Position numbers and translations under genes: made by a program
Shown here: positions 1-6,315 of the stretch, piece by piece
How positions within the stretch are numbered: the stretch's first letter is position 1
Layout of the letters: each line of letters opens with the position of its first letter
The notes under the pieces: generated by a model
Seen by the model: the letters and a program-made list of their open reading frames with translations, nothing else
The model's database searches: none
Told to the model about the DNA's origin: nothing
NCBI GenBank assembly: GCA_964489735.1
Contig: CAZBAL010000017.1
Coordinates: 1 to 43,443 of the forward strand
Direction of reading: 5' to 3'
Length of the DNA: 43,443 nt
Origin: Andreesenia sp964489735
GTDB lineage: Bacteria > Bacillota > Clostridia > Tissierellales > Gottschalkiaceae

Positions 1-450
1 TCAAGAAAAACAATTGGCAGTTCAAATAGAAATAAAGCAAGAATTAAAGTGGCTAAACTATATGAAAAAATATCGAATCAAAGAAAAGACTTTTTAAATA
101 AGCTGTCAACTGATTTAGTGAAAAGCTATGACATTATCTGTCTGGAAACATTGAAAGTCAAAAACATGTTAAAAAACAGCAGATTAGCGAAAGCTGTATC
201 AGATGTATCATGGTCGGAGTTTGTAAGACAACTGGAGTACAAATGCGACTGGTATGGAAAACAGCTTATAAAAATAGATACTTTCTTTGCATCAAGTCAA
301 CTATGTTCTGTTTGTGGATATAAGAATGAGGAAGTCAGAAATCTTAGTATTAGAGAGTGGACTTGCACAAAATGTAATACTGAGCATGACAGAGATATAA
401 ATGCCAGTATAAATATTCTAAATGAAGGATTGAGACTAATAGGTAATTAA
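1..450 (+). CDS. tnpB: TnpB, RNA-guided endonuclease of IS200/IS605 element (3' part only)
   Basis: The reading frame is open from the first base, so the true start is outside; 149 residues are visible. TnpB is an omega-RNA-guided DNA nuclease related to Cas12. The visible part begins in the conserved basic helix (NRNKARIKVAKLYEKI), followed by the QRKDFLNKLS segment. It then has a RuvC-like acidic site in IICLETL, a zinc ribbon with Cys pairs CSVC and CTKC, and the last RuvC aspartate in DRDINASINI. These match the C-terminal third of the family with no frameshift or missing key residue, so the protein may be intact. The coding end runs straight into the element's structured right end. Confidence 0.93.
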   Translation, partial: SRKTIGSSNRNKARIKVAKLYEKISNQRKDFLNKLSTDLVKSYDIICLETLKVKNMLKNSRLAKAVSDVSWSEFVRQLEYKCDWYGKQLIKIDTFFASSQLCSVCGYKNEEVRNLSIREWTCTKCNTEHDRDINASINILNEGLRLIGN

Positions 451-460
451 TTAATATATA

Positions 461-570
461 TAAGAACCGTAGGAACTACGGGGATAGCCTGTGGAGAATT
501 TGTAAGACATACAAAAGTATGCAGAATTCTATGAAACAGGAACCTCGTGACTTTAGTCATGAGAGGTTCA
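461..570 (+). ncRNA. Probable omega RNA (TnpB guide scaffold) at the right end
   Basis: Three stems can be paired by hand. CCGTAG/CTACGG (467-472 with 476-481) has a GAA loop. A long nested stem spans 488-540: CCTGT/ACAGG, AGAATT/AATTCT and CATAC/GTATG around an AAAA loop. The terminal hairpin at 541-568 has arms AACCTC and GAGGTT and a TTTA loop. In IS200/IS605 elements the omega RNA is made from the 3' end of tnpB plus the right end, and bases just past the element form the guide. The 5' limit is not visible and probably lies inside tnpB. Confidence 0.7.
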
Positions 571-862
571 GAAAATTGGTAAGATTAGAAGAGTCAGAGT
601 TGCGACATCGGATTTCCTTGAGCAGCAGATTATCCTCGGTAGAGGAGGCACCAGAATTTCTGCAAGAGAGCTCAAGCTTGAAGTGGATGGATATAAAGAT
701 AGGGTTGAAAGAACGAGCAAAAAAAACAACACAGAAAACAATACTAGTATTGGAAGAGTTGGAGAGGAAGTTCAGGATGCATTAAAGGCATGGAAAGAGC
801 TATACCTTGCTGATGAAGAAGTATTAAAGGAAAAGAAGAAAAAATCAAGACGGAAAAATTAG
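571..862 (+). pseudogene. rae1: Rae1/YacP ribosome-dependent mRNA endonuclease, 3' remnant
   Basis: An open frame directly after the IS right end encodes 96 residues with no start codon of its own at the junction. It contains VRVATSDFLEQQIILGRGG and ISARELKLEV, the conserved C-terminal half of the YacP/NYN (PIN-like) family. B. subtilis Rae1 binds ribosomes and cuts mRNA in the A site. Intact members are about 170 residues, so roughly the first 75-90, including the N-terminal catalytic Asp of the DGYN motif, are missing here. A 5' half may remain on the far side of the element, outside the window. The Lys-rich tail reads to a TAG at 860-862. The position upstream of rpmG-secE-nusG matches yacP in other Firmicutes. 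Confidence 0.82.
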
Positions 863-893
863 CTCTACTAGAATTATCAGCAGTTAATCTGTA

Positions 894-922
894 TTGACAT
901 AAGGCTTACTAAGTAGTAAAAT
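894..922 (+). promoter_or_regulatory. Sigma-A promoter for tRNA-Thr and tuf copy 1
   Basis: TTGACA at 894-899 and TAAAAT at 917-922 are 17 bases apart. The predicted start near 929 is about 10 bases before the tRNA. No terminator lies between the tRNA and tuf, so the two are probably co-transcribed. Confidence 0.8.
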
Positions 923-938
923 AGTCTCGAGATGATAA

Positions 939-1014
939 GCCTGTGTAGCTCAGTCGGTAGAGCACTTGCATGGTAAGCAAGGGGTCATCGGTTCGATTCC
1001 GGTCATAGGCTCCA
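939..1014 (+). tRNA. tRNA-Thr (anticodon GGT)
   Basis: A full cloverleaf of 76 bases can be drawn. The acceptor arm is GCCTGTG with CATAGGC (one G-T pair), the D arm is GCTC/GAGC, the anticodon stem is CTTGC/GCAAG around ATGGTAA, and the T arm is ATCGG/CCGGT with loop TTCGATT. Discriminator T and an encoded CCA end the gene. The GGT anticodon reads ACC and ACU threonine codons. It sits between the rae1 remnant and tuf, where sigH is found in many relatives. Confidence 0.95.
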
Positions 1015-1076
1015 AGCAGCAAATAGTCAATAATAAATAAGAGCTAATAAATAAAGCTAACTATTGAGGAGGATTC

Positions 1077-2351
1077 ATAATGGGTAAAGAAAAATTTGAA
1101 AGAAGTAAACCGCACGTTAACATAGGAACAATAGGACACGTTGACCACGGTAAAACAACATTAACAGCAGCAATCACAACAGTACTTCACAACAGATACG
1201 GAACTGGTTCAGGAGTAGCATACGACAACATAGATAAAGCACCAGAAGAGAGAGAAAGAGGAATCACAATCTCTACATCACACGTTGAGTATGAAACACC
1301 AAACAGACACTACGCACACGTAGACTGTCCAGGTCACGCTGACTATGTTAAGAACATGATCACAGGAGCAGCTCAGATGGACGGAGCTATCCTAGTATGT
1401 TCAGCAGCAGATGGTCCAATGCCACAGACAAGAGAGCATATCCTGCTTTCAAGACAGGTTGGAGTACCAACAATAGTAGTATTCCTAAACAAAGCAGACA
1501 TGGTAGATGACGAAGAGCTTATCGAACTAGTAGAAATGGAAGTTAGAGAACTTCTAAGCGAATACGAATTCGACGGAGACAACACACCAATCGTAGTTGG
1601 ATCAGCTCTTAAAGCAATCGAAGACCCATCAAGCGAGTGGGGAGACAAAATCATCGAGCTTATGGAAGCAGTAGATGAGACAATCCCAACACCAGAAAGA
1701 GACACAGACAAGCCATTCCTAATGCCAGTAGAGGACGTATTCTCAATTACAGGTAGAGGAACAGTTGCAACAGGAAGAGTAGAAAGAGGAGTTCTTAAAG
1801 TACAGGACAACGTAGAAATCGTTGGACTAGCAGACGAAGCAAGAACAGTAGTATGTACAGGAATCGAGATGTTCAGAAAGCTTCTTGACGAAGCACAAGC
1901 AGGAGATAACATCGGAGCACTATTAAGAGGTGTTCAGAGAGAAGAGCTAGAAAGAGGACAAGTACTAGCAGCTCCAGGAACAATCACTCCACATACAAAA
2001 TTCAAAGGAGAAGTATACGTACTAACAAAAGAAGAGGGTGGAAGACACACTCCATTCTTTGACGGATACAGACCACAATTCTACTTCAGAACAACAGACG
2101 TTACAGGATCAATCAAGCTTGAAGAAGGCGTAGAGATGGTAATGCCTGGAGATAACGCAACATTTGAAATCGAACTTATCACACCAATCGCAATGGAAAA
2201 AGGACTTAAGTTCGCTATCAGAGAAGGTGGAAGAACAGTTGGAGCAGGAGTTGTTACAGAAATCTTAGGATAATCAATATTCTAAATTCTTAACAGAGAG
2301 CTACAGCGGTTATTAAACTGAAACAGTTAAAGCTTAGATATAAAATTAGAC
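1077..2351 (+). repeat. tuf duplication, copy 1 (about 1275 bp, partner 16960-18234)
   Basis: Compared by eye with 16960-18234, this block shows no difference. It covers the whole tuf coding sequence plus about 78 bases of 3' untranslated sequence. Identity ends at AGAC, the base of each copy's terminator stem. Upstream, similarity fades after the shared ribosome-binding site TTGAGGAGGATT (one C/T difference at 1076). Gene conversion between the two tuf copies is the usual explanation. Confidence 0.9.
1080..2273 (+). CDS. tuf: Elongation factor Tu, copy 1
   Basis: EF-Tu is the GTPase that brings aminoacyl-tRNA to the ribosomal A site. The 397 residues match the full family length. The P-loop GHVDHGKT is at about residues 19-26, followed by the switch region ERERGITI, DCPGH, and NKAD for guanine recognition. 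Domains 2 and 3 follow and the protein ends VTEILG. ATG 1080 is preceded by GAGGAGG at 1066-1072. The gene follows tRNA-Thr under the promoter at 894-922 and ends at its own terminator (2348-2383). The protein is identical to that of copy 2 at 16963-18156, so the cell makes one EF-Tu from two transcription units. Confidence 0.98.
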   Translation: MGKEKFERSKPHVNIGTIGHVDHGKTTLTAAITTVLHNRYGTGSGVAYDNIDKAPEERERGITISTSHVEYETPNRHYAHVDCPGHADYVKNMITGAAQMDGAILVCSAADGPMPQTREHILLSRQVGVPTIVVFLNKADMVDDEELIELVEMEVRELLSEYEFDGDNTPIVVGSALKAIEDPSSEWGDKIIELMEAVDETIPTPERDTDKPFLMPVEDVFSITGRGTVATGRVERGVLKVQDNVEIVGLADEARTVVCTGIEMFRKLLDEAQAGDNIGALLRGVQREELERGQVLAAPGTITPHTKFKGEVYVLTKEEGGRHTPFFDGYRPQFYFRTTDVTGSIKLEEGVEMVMPGDNATFEIELITPIAMEKGLKFAIREGGRTVGAGVVTEILG

Positions 2352-2383
2352 TCAGCAGTTAATTCTGCTGAGTCTTTGTTGTG
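2348..2383 (+). terminator. Intrinsic terminator of tuf copy 1
   Basis: AGACTCAGCAG (2348-2358) pairs perfectly with CTGCTGAGTCT (2365-2375) around TTAATT and is followed by a T-rich run. The 5' end of the stem is the last part shared with tuf copy 2; the rest differs. Confidence 0.9.
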
Positions 2384-2549
2384 TTTAATGTTATAAAACT
2401 TGCTTAAGAATTAGATGGAAATTTCGAGGTCTAAAAATATTGTTTTTAGCATATTAAACTGACAGGAAAAGACTGAAAACTGAGTCAGAATAAATTATGA
2501 AAATAATTCTTAAGTGCTTGATATTCAAATATTTCAAGACAAAAATATA
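2384..2549 (+). other. Intergenic stretch with no feature seen
   Basis: This is part of the 437-base gap between tuf copy 1 and rpmG. The gap holds the tuf terminator, the rpmG promoter (2550-2578) and a short leader with one weak hairpin (ATGCT/AGCAT, 2667-2680). In 2384-2549 I see only AT-rich sequence without a credible gene or RNA fold. Confidence 0.6.
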
Positions 2550-2578
2550 TTGACATCACCTTTAAACTATGATAGTTT
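2550..2578 (+). promoter_or_regulatory. Promoter for rpmG-secE-nusG-rplK-rplA
   Basis: TTGACA at 2550-2555 is followed after 17 bases by TAGTTT at 2573-2578. A TGA immediately before the -10 gives an extended -10. It lies about 130 bases before rpmG, after the tuf terminator, so it probably starts the whole run to rplA. Confidence 0.65.
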
Positions 2579-2710
2579 ATATAAAGTGGTATAGAAAAGG
2601 ATTGTTTTACCCATAAATAATCAATTTTAAATAAGATAATATAGAACGTAGATGTTTTTGGCATAGATGCTTGAAAGCATAGCAGCATTAATTTAGGAGG
2701 TGTGTTAAAG

Positions 2711-2860
2711 TTGAGATCAAAAGTAACTTTAGCTTGTACTGAATGTAAACGTAGAAACTACGATACGATGAAGAATAAGAAGAATAATCCAGACAGAATT
2801 GAAATGAAAAAATACTGTAAATTCTGTGGCACACATACACTTCATAAAGAAACAAAATAA
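2711..2860 (+). CDS. rpmG: 50S ribosomal protein L33, zinc-binding form
   Basis: A 49-residue protein of the large subunit near the E site. It reads VTLACTECKRRNY then KNKKNNPDRIEMKKYC and ends HTLHKETK, the standard L33 pattern. Cys pairs CTEC and CKFC show the C+ form that binds zinc. The start is taken as TTG 2711, placed 10 bases after AGGAGG (2695-2700), because the conserved N-terminus leaves no room for another start. secE follows after 21 bases, the usual rpmG-secE-nusG order. Confidence 0.95.
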   Translation: MRSKVTLACTECKRRNYDTMKNKKNNPDRIEMKKYCKFCGTHTLHKETK

Positions 2861-2881
2861 TTTGTAAAGGGTGTGAAGTAA

Positions 2882-3097
2882 TTGTCGTCTCAGTCTAATA
2901 TAGAGAAAAGATCTAAACAGAATGTGTCTTTTTTCAAGGGAGTAAGATCCGAATTCAAGAAGGTGACATGGCCAACAAAAGAAGAACTGATCAGAAACAC
3001 CATAGTAGTATTAGTTTTCTGTATATTCATAGCACTATTTGTATGGATTGTAGATTTAGGACTGCACAAGCTACTATCTCTTATAATTAAGAAGTAG
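2882..3097 (+). CDS. secE: Preprotein translocase subunit SecE
   Basis: SecE clamps SecY in the membrane translocon. This is the short single-span type of 71 residues. A basic cytoplasmic N-terminus carries the amphipathic motif FFKGVRSEFKKVTWPTKEEL, and one hydrophobic span lies at about residues 40-62. TTG 2882 is the start that fits, with a modest AAAGGGTG ribosome-binding site just upstream. It sits between rpmG and nusG as in most bacteria. Its partner secY is at 32800-34077. Confidence 0.95.
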   Translation: MSSQSNIEKRSKQNVSFFKGVRSEFKKVTWPTKEELIRNTIVVLVFCIFIALFVWIVDLGLHKLLSLIIKK

Positions 3098-3102
3098 TAA
3101 AT

Positions 3103-3136
3103 AAAGGAGGTAAGGACTTTTAGTCCACATAATATG
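3103..3136 (+). promoter_or_regulatory. nusG ribosome-binding site with a hairpin in the spacer
   Basis: AAAGGAGG (3103-3110) lies 23 bases before ATG 3134, too far for normal initiation. Between them GGACT (3114-3118) and AGTCC (3122-3126) form a 5-bp hairpin with a TTT loop. Folding it out leaves about 10 bases. No other in-frame start codon lies between the site and the ATG. Confidence 0.65.
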
Positions 3137-3661
3137 GCAGAATCAGATAAAGGTAAATGGTATGTAGTACACACTTACTCAGGTCATGAAAATAAAGTTA
3201 AGGCGAACCTTGAGAAGTTAGTAGAAAACAGAGGGATGCAAGATATGATATTCAATATCGAGGTTCCTATGGAAGAGTACGCTGAAAACAAAGATGGCAA
3301 GATAGTGATCAAGGAGAGAAAGAAGTTTCCTGGTTACGTTATTGTCAAAATGATTATGACAGATGAGTCTTGGTATTTAATCAGAAATACCAGAGGGGTG
3401 ACGAGTTTCGTTGGACAAGGAACAAAGCCAATTCCATTGACTGATGAAGAAGTTGCAAAACTTGGAGTCCATGAAGAAATACCTCAGCTTGATGCTGAAG
3501 TTGGCGACACGGTAATAATAAAAGATGGCGCTTTCAAAGATGTCGAAGCGGTAATTAAAGAAATCGACAATGAAAGAGGAAAGGTTAAAGCCTCTATTTC
3601 AATCTTTGGAAGAGAAACGGAAGTTGATTTGGACTTCAATCAGTTTGACAAGTTCAACTAA
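3134..3661 (+). CDS. nusG: Transcription elongation/termination factor NusG
   Basis: NusG binds the RNA polymerase clamp and affects pausing and termination. At 175 residues it has the usual two domains. The NGN domain begins KWYVVHTYSGHENKVKANLE and includes FPGYVIVKM. The C-terminal KOW domain at about residues 122-175 contains VGDTVIIKDGAFKDVEAVI. ATG 3134 is the only start compatible with the conserved N-terminus, and its ribosome-binding site is separated by a small hairpin. It lies between secE and rplK, the standard order. Confidence 0.97.
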   Translation: MAESDKGKWYVVHTYSGHENKVKANLEKLVENRGMQDMIFNIEVPMEEYAENKDGKIVIKERKKFPGYVIVKMIMTDESWYLIRNTRGVTSFVGQGTKPIPLTDEEVAKLGVHEEIPQLDAEVGDTVIIKDGAFKDVEAVIKEIDNERGKVKASISIFGRETEVDLDFNQFDKFN

Positions 3662-3754
3662 TTGAACAGTTCAGGTGAAAAATTTCTGGGCTAAGAAATT
3701 GAGTTTCAAACAATATAGATAGATTTAAAGGAAATATTTGAGGAGGTGCGTTTA

Positions 3755-4177
3755 ATGGCTAATAAAGTTATAGCTATAGTTAAACTACAAATTCCAGCGG
3801 GAAAAGCTACACCAGCTCCACCAGTAGGAACTGCGCTTGGACCACACGGAGTTAATATAATGCAATTTACAAAGGAGTTCAATGCAAAGACAGCGGATCA
3901 GGCAGGTATGATAATACCAGTTGTTATGACTGTATATCAAGACAGATCGTTCACTTTCATAACTAAGACTCCACCAGTAGCAATTTTACTTAAAAAAGCT
4001 ATCGGTTTAGAAAAGGGATCAGGAGTTCCTAACAAAGACAAAGTAGGATCTATATCAAAAGACAAAGTAAAAGAAATTGCAGAGCTTAAATTAGTAGACC
4101 TTAATGCAGCTGACGTTGAAGCAGCTATGAGAATGGTTGAAGGTACTGCAAGAAGCATGGGTATAACAGTAGAATAA
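3755..4177 (+). CDS. rplK: 50S ribosomal protein L11
   Basis: L11 binds the GTPase-associated region of 23S rRNA and is needed for RelA-type stringent signalling. The 140 residues are full length: the proline-rich N-terminal helix region (QIPAGKATPAPPVGTALG) and an rRNA-binding C-terminal domain ending ARSMGITVE. ATG 3755 follows AGGAGG (3741-3746); an upstream in-frame ATG at 3746 overlaps that site and adds residues the family lacks. It is followed by rplA, with a probable L1-binding site between them. Confidence 0.97.
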   Translation: MANKVIAIVKLQIPAGKATPAPPVGTALGPHGVNIMQFTKEFNAKTADQAGMIIPVVMTVYQDRSFTFITKTPPVAILLKKAIGLEKGSGVPNKDKVGSISKDKVKEIAELKLVDLNAADVEAAMRMVEGTARSMGITVE

Positions 4178-4189
4178 TAGATTTTTTAC

Positions 4190-4224
4190 GCAGTGGGAGG
4201 TATAAACAACCGCTAATACCACGG
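4190..4224 (+). promoter_or_regulatory. L1-binding autoregulatory site (23S rRNA mimic)
   Basis: GTGGGAGG (4193-4200) is followed by CCG and then AATACCAC (4215-4222). The L1-binding region of 23S rRNA (helices 76-78) carries the same blocks in the same order: GUGGGAGG, then CCG, then AAUACCAC. GTGG and CCAC close the element. It lies just before the rplA ribosome-binding site (4223-4230), where bound L1 could block its own translation. The resemblance is seen in the sequence; the regulatory role is inferred. Confidence 0.7.
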
Positions 4225-4240
4225 AGGAGGTTAATTATAA

Positions 4241-4939
4241 ATGGCAAAAAGAGGAAAAAGATATCAAGAGGTATCTAAATTAGTAGACAGAGAAAAACTA
4301 TATGATTTAGAAGAGGCAGTTGAACTAGTTGTTGAAACTGCAAAAGCTAAGTTTGATGAATCAATAGAGCTTACAGCAAGATTAGGTGTTGACCCTAGAC
4401 ACGCTGATGAGCAAGTTAGAGGAGCTATAGTTCTTCCTAACGGAACAGGTAAAGAAGTTAAAGTATTAGTTTTCGCAAAAGGCGAGAAAGCTTCAGAAGC
4501 AGAAGCTGCTGGAGCGGATTTTGTAGGAGCTGAAGAGCTTGTAGAAAAAATCCAAAAAGAAAACTGGTTCGACTATGATGTAGTTGTAGCTACTCCTGAT
4601 ATGATGGGTGTAGTTGGTAGAATCGGTAGAGTATTAGGACCAAAAGGACTAATGCCAAACCCAAAATCTGGAACAGTTACTTTCGAAGTAGAAAAAGCTG
4701 TTAAAGATATTAAAGCTGGTAAGGTTGAGTACAGAGTAGACAAGACTGGTATAGTTCACGTTGCATTCGGAAAAGCATCTTTCGGAAAAGAGAAACTTCA
4801 AGAAAATATAGATGCTCTAATGGACGCTATAATAAAAGCTAAACCAGCTGCTGCTAAGGGTAAATACCTTAAGTCAGTAGTACTATCTAGCACAATGGGA
4901 CCTGGAATCAAAGTTAATGCACAAAAATTAATGGACTAA
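4241..4939 (+). CDS. rplA: 50S ribosomal protein L1
   Basis: L1 forms the mobile stalk beside the E site and, in many bacteria, represses its own mRNA. At 232 residues it is full length. The N-terminal RGKRYQEV, the central GRVLGPKGLMPNPK(S)GTVT signature and the C-terminal SSTMGPGIKVN are all present. ATG 4241 follows GGAGGAGG at 4223-4230. It is the last gene before the separate rplJ promoter, and a likely L1-binding site precedes it. Confidence 0.98.
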   Translation: MAKRGKRYQEVSKLVDREKLYDLEEAVELVVETAKAKFDESIELTARLGVDPRHADEQVRGAIVLPNGTGKEVKVLVFAKGEKASEAEAAGADFVGAEELVEKIQKENWFDYDVVVATPDMMGVVGRIGRVLGPKGLMPNPKSGTVTFEVEKAVKDIKAGKVEYRVDKTGIVHVAFGKASFGKEKLQENIDALMDAIIKAKPAAAKGKYLKSVVLSSTMGPGIKVNAQKLMD

Positions 4940-4952
4940 TTATAAAAAAAGA

Positions 4953-4982
4953 TTGACAGTTTATTAAATAGTTTGTTATAAT
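4953..4982 (+). promoter_or_regulatory. Promoter of rplJ-rplL
   Basis: TTGACA (4953-4958) and TATAAT (4977-4982) are both consensus and 18 bases apart, just after the rplA stop. Transcription would begin near 4990 and run into the L10 leader. Confidence 0.85.
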
Positions 4983-4989
4983 TGTTTTT

Positions 4990-5104
4990 GTTCACAAGAG
5001 AATACTTTCCGAAGACAGCAGGTGTCGATAAGACCTAAATATCCTGCCGAGGGTTCAATAGATAGATCATTAGCCTTCGTACGTCTTTGTGCGAAGGCTT
5101 TTAT
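4990..5104 (+). promoter_or_regulatory. L10 leader of rplJ-rplL
   Basis: The blocks CCGAAGACAGCAGGTG and TCCTGCCGAGGG are hallmarks of the L10 leader. GCAGG (5020-5024) pairs with CCTGC in the second block. In this family the L10(L12) complex binds a fold that mimics its 23S rRNA site and lowers expression. The leader ends with the terminator-like hairpin at 5072-5104, so control here is probably transcription attenuation. Confidence 0.85.
5072..5104 (+). terminator. Attenuator terminator in the L10 leader
   Basis: AGCCTTCGTAC (5072-5082) pairs with GTGCGAAGGCT (5089-5099), 11 bp with one G-T, around GTCTTT and followed by TTT. Its place inside the rplJ leader, 52 bases before the gene, suggests a regulated terminator. 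Confidence 0.8.
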
Positions 5105-5155
5105 ATATTTGAAGCATTGTCACAGGAAAGCCGAGACTTATTAGGAGGTGACATT

Positions 5156-5680
5156 ATGTCAAAAGAAGCTATAAAGGTTAAACAGGACTTAGTTTCTGAG
5201 ATAGCGGAAAAGCTGGAAAAAGCTACTGCATGTGTAGTAGTTGACTATAAAGGTCTTACAGTTGAAGAAGCTACTGAATTGAGATCTAAATTCAGAGAAG
5301 CAGATATCGAATACAAGGTATTAAAAAATACTTTAGTTAGAAGAGCTGCAAAAGAAATAAACAAGATGGAAGAATTCAATGATGAAAAACTAGTTGGAAC
5401 TAACGCATTCGCATTCAGTTATGATGATGCAGTTGCACCAGCTAAAGTAATCAAAGATTTCGCTAAAGAACATCCAAACCTAGAGTTCAAAATGGGATAT
5501 GTTGAAGGTGAGTTTTATGACGCTGCACAGCTAGAAAACTTAGCTAACATACCATCAAGAGAAGAGCTTATTGCGAAACTTCTTGGAAGTCTTAGAGCGC
5601 CAGTTTCTAACTTCGTTTACTTAGTTGATGCTATAGCTAAGAGCAAAGATAGCGGAGAAGAAGCTGAAGCAGAAGCTTAA
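5156..5680 (+). CDS. rplJ: 50S ribosomal protein L10
   Basis: L10 anchors L7/L12 dimers to the ribosomal stalk. It is 174 residues long: an N-terminal rRNA-binding domain (EKATACVVVDYKGLTVEEATELR) and a C-terminal helix for L7/L12 ending in an acidic tail. ATG 5156 is chosen because AGGAGGTG (5143-5150) stands five bases before it and MSKEAIKVKQ aligns with the family. A longer in-frame version would start inside the leader terminator. It is co-transcribed with rplL. Confidence 0.97.
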   Translation: MSKEAIKVKQDLVSEIAEKLEKATACVVVDYKGLTVEEATELRSKFREADIEYKVLKNTLVRRAAKEINKMEEFNDEKLVGTNAFAFSYDDAVAPAKVIKDFAKEHPNLEFKMGYVEGEFYDAAQLENLANIPSREELIAKLLGSLRAPVSNFVYLVDAIAKSKDSGEEAEAEA

Positions 5681-5756
5681 TTAAAGCGTACAAGATTTAA
5701 AACATAAAGAATTACAGATTAAACAATTAATTAAAAAATTTCGGAGGTGTCATATA

Positions 5757-6128
5757 ATGACTATAGAACAAATATTAGAAGCTATAGAAGAAATGAAAGT
5801 TCTTGAGCTTAATGAATTAGTAAAAGCAGCAGAGGAAAAATTTGGAGTATCAGCATCAGCACCAGTTATGATGGCAGGAGCAGCTGGCGGAGAAGCAGGT
5901 GGAGCAGCAGAAGAAAAATCAGAAGTTGACGTTGTTCTTGAAGACGCTGGATCACAAAAAATCAAAGTTATCAAAGTTGTTAGAGAGTTAACAGGATTAG
6001 GACTTAAAGATGCTAAAGAATTAGTTGACGGAGCTCCTAAAACTATAAAAGAAGCTGTAGCTAAAGAAGAAGCAGAAGAAATGAAAGAAAAACTTGCAGA
6101 AGTTGGAGCTACTGTAGAGCTTAAATAA
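5757..6128 (+). CDS. rplL: 50S ribosomal protein L7/L12
   Basis: L7/L12 is the multi-copy stalk protein that recruits translation GTPases. The 123 residues show the N-terminal dimerisation helices (IEQILEAIEEMKVLELNELVKA), an Ala/Gly-rich hinge at about residues 40-50, and the C-terminal domain (VIKVVRELTGLGLKDAKELV). ATG 5757 follows GGAGGTG. A terminator 42 bases after the stop separates it from rpoB. Confidence 0.98.
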   Translation: MTIEQILEAIEEMKVLELNELVKAAEEKFGVSASAPVMMAGAAGGEAGGAAEEKSEVDVVLEDAGSQKIKVIKVVRELTGLGLKDAKELVDGAPKTIKEAVAKEEAEEMKEKLAEVGATVELK

Positions 6129-6170
6129 TTAAGTTTATAAAGCTATTATAATGAGAATAAATTAAATAAA

Positions 6171-6204
6171 AAGTTTCACTGAAGATTCGGTGGAACTTTT
6201 TTTT
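6171..6204 (+). terminator. Terminator between rplL and rpoB
   Basis: AGTTTCACTGA (6172-6182) pairs with TCGGTGGAACT (6187-6197) through Watson-Crick and G-T pairs around AGAT, followed by a run of T. It probably reduces rather than abolishes readthrough into rpoB, as in other rplL-rpoB junctions. Confidence 0.85.
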
Positions 6205-6205
6205 A

Positions 6206-6234
6206 TTGACACGTTTACGTCGTTGTGATAATAT
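6206..6234 (+). promoter_or_regulatory. Promoter of rpoB-rpoC
   Basis: TTGACA (6206-6211) begins two bases after the terminator T run. TAATAT (6229-6234) follows after 17 bases with a TGA extended -10. This gives rpoBC its own start, with a leader of about 75 bases. Confidence 0.8.
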
Positions 6235-6315
6235 AATATAATGCAAAAGAGACGGTATTTACAGGAAATTATTTTCTTACGTCGATAAAACTAGTTTTAA
6301 TAAGGGGTGAAATAC

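Larger units (their letters stand above)
1..570 (+). mobile_element. IS200/IS605-family element, right-hand part
   Basis: The window opens inside a TnpB gene and runs to a hairpin-ended right end typical of IS200/IS605 elements, which carry subterminal hairpins instead of inverted repeats and make no target duplication. The right end is placed at about 570, just after the hairpin at 541-568. The next base continues the rae1 remnant in frame. The left end and any tnpA lie outside the window, so it is unknown whether the element is autonomous. The right boundary could be off by a few bases. Confidence 0.85.

Noticed and set aside
519..785. Open frame of 88 codons after the IS right end
   Set aside because: It crosses the IS boundary in a different frame from the rae1 remnant and has no family features; the rae1 frame explains the sequence.
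1373..1912. Minus-strand open frame of 179 codons opposite tuf (also at 17256-17795)
   Set aside because: Ser/Thr-rich antisense shadow produced by tuf codon usage; present in both tuf copies for that reason.
2485..2688. Minus-strand open frame between tuf and rpmG
   Set aside because: Overlaps the rpmG promoter and leader, has AT-driven composition and no good ribosome-binding site.
6307..6315. GTG 6307 as rpoB start
   Set aside because: It lies in the ribosome-binding site of ATG 6316, and the family N-terminus fits MVHPISVGKRTRMS.
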